A stretch of DNA of 5,230 bases from contig JAMOMG010000351.1 in assembly GCA_027068695.1 (NCBI GenBank), positions 1-5,230 on the forward strand, given 5' to 3'. A program made the position numbers and the translations under genes. Source of the DNA: Flavobacteriaceae bacterium. Its GTDB lineage: Bacteria; Bacteroidota; Bacteroidia; Flavobacteriales; Flavobacteriaceae. This document shows positions 1 through 5,230 of the stretch, piece after piece. The notes below the pieces were generated by a model. The model saw only the letters and a program-made list of their open reading frames with translations. It did no database searches and was not told the DNA's origin. How positions within the stretch are numbered: position 1 is the stretch's first letter; every line of letters begins with the position of its first letter.

Positions 1-158
1 CCTGAAATTACAATTTTTGGTGTGGTTGATTTGTGTAATTCTATTGTTAATCCATTAAAAACTTTTAAGGTATTAAAATCTCCTAATTTTTTAGTAATAG
101 GTTCTTGTGCAAAAATTATTGAGCATGATAATGTGAGTAATAATACTAGTTTTTTCAT
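1..158 (-). CDS. Secreted protein, probable head GIN domain (DUF2807) family, 5' part only
   Basis: The gene begins at an ATG at 158-156 on the minus strand and runs off the left edge; 52 complete codons are visible. The first 18 residues form a classic Sec signal peptide: Lys2-Lys3, a Leu/Val/Ile-rich core, then Phe-Ala-Gln with likely cleavage after Ala17, a pattern common in Flavobacteriia. A Cys lies at residue 12, but the lipobox around it is poor and hydrophobic residues continue past it, so a lipoprotein is less likely. The mature start, with Gly-Asp-Phe near residue 26 and LKVFNGLTIEL at 31-41, resembles the opening strands of the head GIN (DUF2807) beta-helix family, whose members are exported and of unknown function. 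It lies 60 bases downstream of the rnr stop on the same strand and may be cotranscribed. The family call rests on a short N-terminus; export is much surer. Confidence 0.65.
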   Translation of the reverse strand, partial: MKKLVLLLTLSCSIIFAQEPITKKLGDFNTLKVFNGLTIELHKSTTPKIVIS

Positions 159-218
159 CTTTTTTATTTTTTTACTATAACTATTAAAATACGCAATAAT
201 TGTGCCTTTAGTAGTTAA

Positions 219-2429
219 TTATTTATTAATCTTTTCTAGTAATGTAAAATCTAAATGTTTTCTCTCTAAATCTGTGTGTTTTACTTTTATTAATACATGG
301 TCTCCTAACTGATAAATATTTTTAGTTGATTGACCTACCAAAGCATATTGTTTTTCATCATAGATATAATAATCATCTTTAATCTCTCTAATTCTACACA
401 TTCCTTCACATTTATTTTCAATAATTTCAACATAGATTCCCCACTCAGTAACTCCAGAAATAACACCTTCAAATTCTTGATCTTTATGTTTTTCCATATA
501 CTTAACCTGCATATATTTAATGGAATCTCGTTCTGCTTTTGAAGCTAAATATTCCATTTCTGATGAATGCTTACATTTTTCTTCATAAATGGTTGCTTTT
601 GGAGATTTTCCTCCTTCTAAATAATATTGCAATAACCTATGAGTCATAACATCTGGATATCTTCTTATTGGCGATGTAAAATGACTGTAATAATCAAAAG
701 CTAAACCATAGTGACCTATATTATGTGTAGTATATTCCGCTTTACTCATAGACCTAATAGCTAATGTTTCTATTAAATTTGCTTCTCCGGTACCGTGAAC
801 ATCTTTTAATAATTCATTTAAAGAAGTTGACGTTGATTTTTTATCTTTTGTATCAATTTTATTTTTATATCCAAATTTACTAACAATAGTTTGAAGCGCT
901 TCTAATTTATCTAAATTTGGTTCATCATGAACACGATAAATAAAGGTATTATTTGTTGGTACACCTTTTTTAACCCCAACATATTCAGCTACTTTTTTAT
1001 TTGCTAATAACATAAATTCTTCAATTAATTTATTGGCATCTTTAGATTCTTTAAAGTAAACACCTAGTGGTTCTGCTTGCTCATCTAAAATAAATTTAAC
1101 CTCTACTCTATCAAAAGTAATAGCTCCTTGTTGCAATCTTTTTTTTCGAAGTTTTTTTGCTAATTTATCGAGTGTTAAAATAGCTGAAACAATTTCGTTT
1201 TCAACTTTATATGCTTCACCAGTAATTGATATTTTGGAAGAAATAGAATTTGATTTAGTTTCAATAATTTCTTGTGCTTCTTCATAAGCAAATCTTTTAT
1301 CTGAATATGTTACAGTTTTACCAAACCACTGATTTATAATTTGTGCTTTTTCATTTATTTCAAAAACAGCTGAAAATGTAAGTTTTTCTTCATTAGGTCT
1401 AAGAGAGCACACGCCATTTGATAATACTTCAGGAAGCATTGGTACTACCCTGTCGACTAAATAAACAGATGTAGCTCTATTATAAGCTTCTTCTTCTAAA
1501 ATAGTATTTTCCTGTACATAATGTGATACATCTGCAATATGAATTCCTATTTCATAATTTCCATTTTTTAATACTTTAAAAGACAATGCATCATCAAAAT
1601 CTTTTGCATCTTTAGGATCTATAGTAAATGTTAGATCTTTGCGCATATCTCTACGCTTTGAAATTTCATTTTTGGTGATTTCTAATGGAATTTTAGCAGC
1701 TTCTTCTTCAACATTTTCTGGAAATTTATAAGGTAATCCATATTCCAACAAAATAGAATGAATTTCAGTATTATGATCACCTGGCATCCCTAAAATTTCC
1801 TTTATTTTACCAAACGGATTTTTAGATTTTTCAGGCCAATCTGTAATTTCTACCAATACTTTTACTCCATCTTCTGCTCCTTTTAATTTTTTTTGAGGTA
1901 TAAAAATATCAGCATACATTTTTGAATCATCAGGTATAACAAATCCAAAATTTCTATTTAATTGTAAAACACCTACAAATTCAGTCTTAAAACGTTTAAT
2001 AATTTCAATAACATCACCTTCTTGTTTTTTACTATTTCTACGATTGTATAAATATATTTTAACGGTGTCTTTGTTTAACGCTTTATTTAAATTTCTTGCA
2101 GGAATATAAATATCATGCTCTAAATCATCACAAATAAAATAAGCATTTCCATTAGCTGTAGCATCAATTGTTCCTATAAAATATTTATTATTTGAAATAA
2201 TTTTGAATTTTCCACGTTCAACTTCTTCAATTTTTTGTTGTGCTTTTAATGCTTCTAATTTTTGTACAATTTGGTTTCTAGCATTGGCATCTGTCAATGC
2301 TAATTTTGAAGAAATTTGTTTATAATTACAACCTTTTGAAGGTGATTGATTTAGTATTTTTAATATTTTTTGGGATAAATCTTTAATAATATTCCCTTTC
2401 TTTTTATATAGTTTTTTTCTTTTTGACAT
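219..2429 (-). CDS. rnr: Ribonuclease R (RNB-family 3'-5' exoribonuclease)
   Basis: This 736-residue protein is a cytoplasmic processive 3'-5' exoribonuclease of the RNase II/R family, which degrades structured RNA such as mRNA fragments and defective rRNA. Domains in order: a lysine-rich N-terminus (1-12), a winged-helix domain (about 17-80), two cold-shock/OB domains (about 83-145 and 150-215), the RNB catalytic domain (about 255-600) and an S1 RNA-binding domain (about 652-730). The metal-binding aspartates are present in the TIDPKDAKDFDDA block: Asp271, Asp277, Asp279 and Asp280, matching the four of E. coli RNase R almost position for position. The HIADVSHYV block (297-305) and the C-terminal catalytic block with SPIRRYPD (586-593) are also intact. 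The winged helix and length favour RNase R over RNase II. The protein ends six residues after the S1 domain, so the long basic tail of the E. coli enzyme is missing. The start at 2429 gives the expected N-terminus. Confidence 0.97.
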   Translation of the reverse strand: MSKRKKLYKKKGNIIKDLSQKILKILNQSPSKGCNYKQISSKLALTDANARNQIVQKLEALKAQQKIEEVERGKFKIISNNKYFIGTIDATANGNAYFICDDLEHDIYIPARNLNKALNKDTVKIYLYNRRNSKKQEGDVIEIIKRFKTEFVGVLQLNRNFGFVIPDDSKMYADIFIPQKKLKGAEDGVKVLVEITDWPEKSKNPFGKIKEILGMPGDHNTEIHSILLEYGLPYKFPENVEEEAAKIPLEITKNEISKRRDMRKDLTFTIDPKDAKDFDDALSFKVLKNGNYEIGIHIADVSHYVQENTILEEEAYNRATSVYLVDRVVPMLPEVLSNGVCSLRPNEEKLTFSAVFEINEKAQIINQWFGKTVTYSDKRFAYEEAQEIIETKSNSISSKISITGEAYKVENEIVSAILTLDKLAKKLRKKRLQQGAITFDRVEVKFILDEQAEPLGVYFKESKDANKLIEEFMLLANKKVAEYVGVKKGVPTNNTFIYRVHDEPNLDKLEALQTIVSKFGYKNKIDTKDKKSTSTSLNELLKDVHGTGEANLIETLAIRSMSKAEYTTHNIGHYGLAFDYYSHFTSPIRRYPDVMTHRLLQYYLEGGKSPKATIYEEKCKHSSEMEYLASKAERDSIKYMQVKYMEKHKDQEFEGVISGVTEWGIYVEIIENKCEGMCRIREIKDDYYIYDEKQYALVGQSTKNIYQLGDHVLIKVKHTDLERKHLDFTLLEKINK

Positions 2430-2450
2430 TCATTATTATTTAATATTGTA

Positions 2451-2458
2451 CAAAAATA
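2451..2458 (-). promoter_or_regulatory. Probable -7 promoter element for rnr
   Basis: Read on the minus strand this is TATTTTTG, a full match to the Bacteroidota -7 consensus TAnnTTTG. It ends 21 bases before the rnr start codon, which would give a 5' leader of roughly 15 nt. A TTG at 2476-2474 could serve as the -33 element, but the 15-base spacing is shorter than the usual 19 or so, so the upstream half is doubtful. Confidence 0.5.
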
Positions 2459-2486
2459 CAAATATTTATATTCCAAGTTAGTAATA

Positions 2487-2517
2487 AATGGTCATATAAA
2501 ACACTATTTGTACTTTG
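2487..2517 (+). promoter_or_regulatory. Probable promoter of the lipid kinase gene
   Basis: The block contains AATGGT at 2487-2492 and, 25 bases later, the end of TTGTACTTTG. TAC-TTTG is one base short of the TAnnTTTG consensus for the Bacteroidota -7 element, and no clean TTG lies at -33. It ends 24 bases before the start codon, a suitable distance. The same arrangement recurs before rpiB, which supports it. Confidence 0.42.
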
Positions 2518-2540
2518 TGCCCGTTTAATTTATTATTTAT

Positions 2541-3455
2541 ATGAAAAATAAGTGGTTTATAATTGTAAATCCTACATCAGGAAATGGTGCTTCTAAAAAA
2601 AAATGGCCAGTTATAAAAAAGGAATTACTAAATCAAAATTTTAAAATTGAAGTTGTTTTTACAGCATATGAAAAACATTCTATAAAATTACTAGAAATAG
2701 CTTTAAAAAAGGGTTTTACAAATTTTATTTGTGTTGGTGGTGATGGTACCTTACATAATATTATAAATGGTATTTTAAGATTTAATCCTGCAAATATTTT
2801 AGAAATAAAAATTGGTATAATTCCAATAGGAACAGGTAATGATTGGGTTAAAACATATAATATTCCCTTAAACTATAAAAAAGCCATTGATATAATTAAA
2901 ACTGAAAATACTATCAAACAAGATATTGGGAAAATTAATATTAACTCAACAAATGAAACAGTTTATTTTAATAATATGGCTGGTATTGGTTTTGATGGTT
3001 ATGTTGTAAACAACGTACATAAATATAAAAAACTTGGATTTTTAGCATACTTAGTTGGAGCTTTAATAAGTTTAATTAATTATAAAAAATCTTTTTTAAA
3101 AATTACATTTAATAAAACAGTGTTAAAAGGCAAGTGTTTAATGCTGTTAATTGGTATTTGTAATTATGCTGGAGGCGGAATGCAACTTACTAAAAAACCA
3201 AATTCAACTGATGGACTTTTTGATATTACATATATTAAAAATTTAACATTATTAACTGTTTTAAACAATATAAGAGGTTTATTTAATGGAAAAATAACCA
3301 GTCATAAATTAATAAATACATATAAAACTTCGACTATTAAAATTAACGTTGTAGATAGTAACAAATCTTATATACAAGCAGATGGAGAATTAATAGGCTC
3401 AGGTGATTTTATAGTTTCAATTTTACCAAAAGCAATAAATTTTATTATTCCTTAA
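2541..3455 (+). CDS. Diacylglycerol kinase family lipid kinase (YegS/DgkB/LCB5 type)
   Basis: The 304-residue product is a soluble or membrane-associated ATP-dependent lipid kinase of the DAGK catalytic-domain superfamily. Visible motifs are the N-terminal NPTSGNG (10-16), the nucleotide-binding GGDGT (66-70) followed by LHNIING, GTGND (97-101), GIGFDGYV (148-155), the GGGM...P...TDGLFDI block (211-229) and DGE (281-283). By analogy with DgkB, Asp224 belongs to the metal-linked network and Glu283 would be the catalytic base. The length of about 300 residues and the lack of extra domains fit the bacterial family. Known members phosphorylate diacylglycerol, phosphatidylglycerol or sphingoid bases; sequence alone does not settle which. 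As Bacteroidota often make sphingolipids, a sphingoid-base substrate is possible but is only inference. The gene is divergent from rnr, with 111 bp between them, and appears to have its own promoter. All key motifs are intact. Confidence 0.93.
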   Translation: MKNKWFIIVNPTSGNGASKKKWPVIKKELLNQNFKIEVVFTAYEKHSIKLLEIALKKGFTNFICVGGDGTLHNIINGILRFNPANILEIKIGIIPIGTGNDWVKTYNIPLNYKKAIDIIKTENTIKQDIGKININSTNETVYFNNMAGIGFDGYVVNNVHKYKKLGFLAYLVGALISLINYKKSFLKITFNKTVLKGKCLMLLIGICNYAGGGMQLTKKPNSTDGLFDITYIKNLTLLTVLNNIRGLFNGKITSHKLINTYKTSTIKINVVDSNKSYIQADGELIGSGDFIVSILPKAINFIIP

Positions 3456-3484
3456 CCAAAAGTTAAAATTTTCTTAATAAAAAT

Positions 3485-3510
3485 TGTAACAAATGTTAAA
3501 ATATTTCGTC
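3485..3510 (+). promoter_or_regulatory. Putative ECF-sigma-type promoter
   Basis: TGTAAC at 3485-3490 and CGTC at 3507-3510 are separated by exactly 16 bases. ECF (extracytoplasmic function) sigma factors typically recognise a -35 box containing AAC and a -10 box containing CGT with 16-17 bases between. The end of the -10 box is 25 bases before the ATG at 3536, which would give a leader of about 20 nt. CG-containing words are rare in this AT-rich gap, so the match is more than background composition. Which sigma factor would use it is unknown. Confidence 0.5.
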
Positions 3511-3535
3511 TATTATTCAATAGAACATCATTAAA

Positions 3536-3694
3536 ATGAAGCGATTATATAAAATTATCTTCTTATTTTTAGTTATATTTTCTGTAGGAATTTATTTTAC
3601 TATAAAAAGTATAAATAATTCATTTTTATCAGAAGATGGTATAGAAACAGTAAAAACTACTCCTAAAGTTTTAGAACTTTCTATAAAAATATAA
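3536..3694 (+). CDS. Small single-pass membrane or secreted protein, unknown function
   Basis: A 52-codon reading frame runs from ATG (3536) to TAA (3692-3694). The product starts with a basic Met-Lys-Arg-Leu-Tyr-Lys, followed by a hydrophobic segment at about residues 7-23 (IIFLFLVIFSVGIYFTI), then a polar tail of about 28 residues with a short acidic patch (Ser-Glu-Asp-Gly, 32-35). There is no FAQ-like cleavage site or lipobox cysteine, so an N-in membrane anchor with an exported tail is the simplest reading. I do not recognise the family. A coding role is supported by the orderly basic-hydrophobic-polar layout, a promoter-like element 25 bases upstream and the sharp drop in GC after its stop codon. 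It lies 80 bases after the lipid kinase. It could instead be the surviving 5' end of a longer gene that decayed into the downstream gap. Confidence 0.55.
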   Translation: MKRLYKIIFLFLVIFSVGIYFTIKSINNSFLSEDGIETVKTTPKVLELSIKI

Positions 3695-3876
3695 CTTATC
3701 AACACCTTTAATAATAATAATATTTTTTTATAAAAATTTAAAATAAAAGTGATTGTTATAATAGTATGTTAATATGTACAATAAATAACTATTATTTTAT
3801 TTGTATTTATGACTTATTAATAAATACTAACAACTTATAATTATATAAAACACTAAAAATCAATAAAATTATATAG

Positions 3877-3950
3877 GTTATAAACAATGTATTAAATTTA
3901 TATATTAACCAATTTTTTGAATAAGTTTTATGTATTTAAATGTTTATAAC
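3877..3950. repeat. 10-bp perfect inverted repeat with 54-nt loop
   Basis: GTTATAAACA at 3877-3886 is exactly complementary to TGTTTATAAC at 3941-3950. The arms are AT-rich and far apart, so a folded RNA would be weak. A pair of binding sites for a dimeric regulator, or chance in 87% AT sequence, are both possible. Confidence 0.4.
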
Positions 3951-3960
3951 AGATATGAAA

Positions 3961-4056
3961 TTAGTTAACAACTTCTTTTAAAAAATCAATAAATAAATTT
4001 GGATACTCAATAGACATTTTAGTATTAAGTAAAAAAGGAACACTAACAAAAAATAG
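3961..4056 (-). pseudogene. Possible 3' remnant of a decayed gene
   Basis: On the minus strand, 31 sense codons from 4056 down to 3964 end in TAA at 3963-3961. The translation looks protein-like: LFFVSVPFLLNTK followed by MSIEYPNLFIDFLKEVVN, with mixed charged and hydrophobic residues rather than the Lys/Asn/Ile/Phe runs expected of random AT-rich sequence. GC is about 20% here against about 13% in the preceding 266 bases. An upstream in-frame stop (4059-4057) and the lack of a promoter argue against an intact gene. An 18-codon ORF starting at the internal ATG is a less likely alternative. I do not recognise the family, and chance remains a real possibility. Confidence 0.25.
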
Positions 4057-4085
4057 TTATCTTTTTTAAGTATATATTTATTCAC

Positions 4086-4138
4086 AATAGTAATTTTTTA
4101 TAAAGCAATTGTAAATCAGCTTTTTAAAAATTACTATT
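4086..4138. repeat. 53-nt hairpin-forming inverted repeat upstream of rpiB
   Basis: AATAGTAATTTTT at 4086-4098 is a perfect 13-bp reverse complement of AAAAATTACTATT at 4126-4138. Inside the 27-base spacer a second stem, AAAGC (4102-4106) with GCTTT (4119-4123), stacks on it, and A4100 can pair with T4125, leaving a 12-base apical loop. About 19 base pairs can form in total. It ends 15 bases before the AATGGT block of the rpiB promoter. It could be a bidirectional weak terminator, an operator or a miniature element remnant; the sequence does not decide. Confidence 0.6.
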
Positions 4139-4153
4139 AACAATTACTTTTTT

Positions 4154-4184
4154 AATGGTTAATAAGTATGAATTTGTACTTTTG
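4154..4184 (+). promoter_or_regulatory. Probable promoter of the rpiB operon
   Basis: TACTTTTG at 4177-4184 matches the Bacteroidota -7 consensus TAnnTTTG perfectly and ends 26 bases before the rpiB ATG. The -33 region holds AATGGT (4154-4159) rather than a clean TTG. The same AATGGT block, with identical 25-base spacing to the end of TTTG, precedes the lipid kinase gene. Confidence 0.55.
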
Positions 4185-4210
4185 TATTTATAAAATATAA
4201 AAATTTATTT

Positions 4211-4648
4211 ATGATAATTGCAATAGGTAATGATCACGCAGGTACTGAGTATAAATTTGAAATTATAAAACACTTGGAAAAAAAAGGTATAAAGGTTTTA
4301 AATTTTGGTACTAATACAAATGATAGTATGGATTATCCAGATGCAATTCACCCTGTAGCAGAAGCTGTAGAAAATAATAAAGTTACTTTTGGAATTATTT
4401 TATGCGGAAGTGGTAATGGAGCACAAATAACAGCTAATAAACACCAAGGTGTTAGAGCTGCACTTTGTTGGAATAAAGAATTAGTTTCACTTGCCAGACA
4501 ACATAACAATGCTAATATTTTAAGTATTCCTGCCCGTTTTGTATCGTTACATCAAGCGTTAGGTTTTGTAGATATATTTTTAAATACACCTTTTGAAGGT
4601 GGACGTCATCAAAAAAGAGTAGCTAAAATTGCTATTGATTGTAATTAA
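4211..4648 (+). CDS. rpiB: Ribose 5-phosphate isomerase B
   Basis: This 145-residue cytoplasmic enzyme interconverts ribose 5-phosphate and ribulose 5-phosphate in the non-oxidative pentose phosphate pathway, feeding nucleotide synthesis. It belongs to the RpiB/LacA/LacB family. The signature residues are present: Asp8-His9-Ala-Gly near the N-terminus, YPD at 42-44, the catalytic Cys65 in CGSGNG (65-70), Arg96-x-His98-Asn-x-Ala-Asn (His98 matches the ring-opening His99 of E. coli RpiB), and Arg109, Arg132 and Arg136, which fit the phosphate-binding arginines. The cysteine and histidine pattern favours RpiB over the LacA/LacB galactose-6-phosphate isomerases. Length is normal for the family and nothing is missing. 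It follows a good Bacteroidota-type promoter and is 23 bases from the acetyltransferase gene, suggesting one transcript. Confidence 0.95.
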   Translation: MIIAIGNDHAGTEYKFEIIKHLEKKGIKVLNFGTNTNDSMDYPDAIHPVAEAVENNKVTFGIILCGSGNGAQITANKHQGVRAALCWNKELVSLARQHNNANILSIPARFVSLHQALGFVDIFLNTPFEGGRHQKRVAKIAIDCN

Positions 4649-4671
4649 AGTATGTAATAAAAATTTCTATA

Positions 4672-5112
4672 TTGAAAATTATAACAAAGTTATTTAGAGA
4701 ATTAACATCAATTGAATTATATAAAATTTTACAATTACGAAGTGAGGTTTTTGTAGTTGAGCAAAATTGTGTTTATCAAGATGTTGATGATAAAGATCAA
4801 AAAGCTTTACACGTAATAGGTTATAAAAATAATAATATAATTGCATATACTCGTGTTTTTAAACCTGGAGATTATTTTTTAGAAGCAAGTATTGGTAGAG
4901 TTGTAGTAAAACAAAGTGAACGTAAATATAATTATGGCCATCAAATAGTAAAAGCTTCCATTAAAGCTATTAAAGATAATTTTAAGGAAACTACTATAAA
5001 AATATCAGCACAAACCTATTTAATAAAGTTCTATAAATCACTAGGATTTAAAAAAATAGGTAAAGAATACTTAGAAGATAATATTCCGCATATTGCTATG
5101 ATTAAAAAATAA
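4672..5112 (+). CDS. ElaA-like GNAT family N-acetyltransferase (TTG start)
   Basis: The 146-residue product belongs to the GNAT acetyltransferase superfamily, ElaA branch, enzymes that use acetyl-CoA; the acceptor for ElaA proteins is not well established. Typical ElaA features are the N-terminal LRSEVFVVEQNCVYQDVDDKD block (22-42), the beta-strand ASIGRVVV (72-79), the acetyl-CoA loop with Arg84 and Gly89, and the C-terminal AQTYLIKFYKSLGF (113-126) and EDNIPHIAM (135-143). The acetyl-CoA loop reads Arg-Lys-Tyr-Asn-Tyr-Gly, with Lys where many GNATs have Gly, as is tolerated in ElaA relatives. The start is TTG at 4672: it places the conserved N-terminal strand where the family expects it, and the only nearby ATG (4652) is followed at once by a stop. 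It lies 23 bases after rpiB and is probably cotranscribed, without an evident functional link. Confidence 0.9.
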   Translation: MKIITKLFRELTSIELYKILQLRSEVFVVEQNCVYQDVDDKDQKALHVIGYKNNNIIAYTRVFKPGDYFLEASIGRVVVKQSERKYNYGHQIVKASIKAIKDNFKETTIKISAQTYLIKFYKSLGFKKIGKEYLEDNIPHIAMIKK

Positions 5113-5122
5113 AAACCTAATA

Positions 5123-5230
5123 TTATTCAGTAACCTTAATAACACGTTCAACAGTATCTAATTTAGAAAGTGTTAAGCGTACAATACTATTTTTTTTAGC
5201 AACCAAATCATGAGGTACATTTGCTTCTAA
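5123..5230 (-). CDS. 3' end of an unidentified protein gene, cut by the right edge
   Basis: On the minus strand an open frame enters at the right edge and ends in TAA at 5125-5123, giving 35 C-terminal residues. The visible tail, LEANVPHDLVAKKNSIVRL followed by TLSKLDTVERVIKVTE, has protein-like composition with alternating hydrophobic and polar residues, compatible with beta strands. It converges on the acetyltransferase gene with only 10 bases between the two stop codons and no clear terminator hairpin. I do not recognise the family from this fragment. Confidence 0.72.
   Translation of the reverse strand, partial: LEANVPHDLVAKKNSIVRLTLSKLDTVERVIKVTE

Larger units (their letters stand above)
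3695..4210. other. 516-bp AT-rich intergenic region
   Basis: No convincing intact gene lies here on either strand. By hand count it holds 75 G or C bases in 516 (about 14.5%), much lower than the flanking genes; the first 266 bases are about 13%. It contains a 10-bp inverted repeat with a long loop (3877-3950), a possible minus-strand gene remnant (3961-4056, about 20% GC), a 53-nt hairpin-like structure (4086-4138) and the rpiB promoter (4154-4184). The rest shows only A/T-rich low-complexity sequence, with no tRNA, riboswitch or CRISPR-like pattern that I can recognise. Confidence 0.75.

Noticed and set aside
196..209. CAATTATTG palindrome in the rnr to secreted-protein gap, considered as a terminator or operator
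   Set aside because: A 4-bp stem with a one-base centre cannot fold and is too short to support an operator call.
330..542. Plus-strand open frame of 70 codons
   Set aside because: It is antisense to the S1 domain and C-terminal catalytic part of rnr, and its Phe/Ile/Asn-rich translation is what the opposite strand of an AT-rich gene yields.
3452..3466. TTAAC-CAAAA-GTTAA hairpin over the lipid kinase stop codon, considered as a terminator
   Set aside because: A 5-bp stem with one G-C pair and no clean T-run is too weak to call.
3955..3981. Short plus-strand ATG frame of 8 codons
   Set aside because: Too short, without a promoter or start context, and overlapping the better-supported minus-strand remnant.
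3855..3993. 13-base direct repeat AAAAATCAATAAA at 3855-3867 and 3981-3993
   Set aside because: Twelve of the 13 bases are A or T in an 85% AT region and flanks do not match, so chance is the best explanation; two copies with this spacing do not make an array.
3696..4086. Two DnaA-box-like words, TTATCAACA (3696-3704) and TTATTCACA (4078-4086), in a very AT-rich gap, considered as a replication origin
   Set aside because: Only one fits TTWTNCACA, they are nearly 400 bases apart, there is no cluster, and no dnaA, dnaN or similar gene is nearby. A GC-skew plot of the whole genome would decide.
5105..5128. Terminator between the convergent acetyltransferase and right-edge genes
   Set aside because: Only A-rich sequence is present between the stops; no inverted repeat could be found.

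Overview
The window looks like chromosomal DNA from a low-GC member of the Bacteroidota, most likely class Flavobacteriia. Four things point there. Base composition is very AT-rich (genes visibly under about 30% GC). Start codons lack clear Shine-Dalgarno sequences. Several intergenic gaps carry TAnnTTTG-type -7 promoter elements. The protein families fit as well (a secreted protein resembling the head GIN/DUF2807 family, and an RNase R without a long lysine-rich tail). The genus cannot be fixed from the sequence alone.

Layout. On the minus strand, ribonuclease R (219-2429) is followed, 60 bases past its stop, by the 5' part of a secreted protein gene cut by the left edge (1-158). A 111-bp divergent intergenic region (2430-2540) separates rnr from a plus-strand lipid kinase gene of the diacylglycerol kinase family (2541-3455). 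Next comes a 52-codon gene for a small single-span membrane or secreted protein (3536-3694), preceded by a good match to an ECF-sigma-type promoter (3485-3510). A 516-bp gene-poor stretch of about 14.5% GC (3695-4210) holds a 53-nt near-hairpin, a second long-loop inverted repeat and a possible minus-strand gene remnant. Then comes a probable two-gene operon: rpiB (4211-4648) and an ElaA-like GNAT acetyltransferase starting with TTG (4672-5112). At the right edge, the 3' end of an unidentified convergent gene enters on the minus strand (5123-5230).

The recognised genes are housekeeping functions: RNA turnover, lipid phosphorylation, pentose phosphate isomerisation and small-molecule acetylation. 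They do not form an obvious single pathway. No mobile element, CRISPR array, tRNA or rRNA was seen, and I do not see a new multi-gene system. The most unusual material lies between 3456 and 4210: the small gene under a probable stress-type promoter and the structured AT-rich gap behind it.
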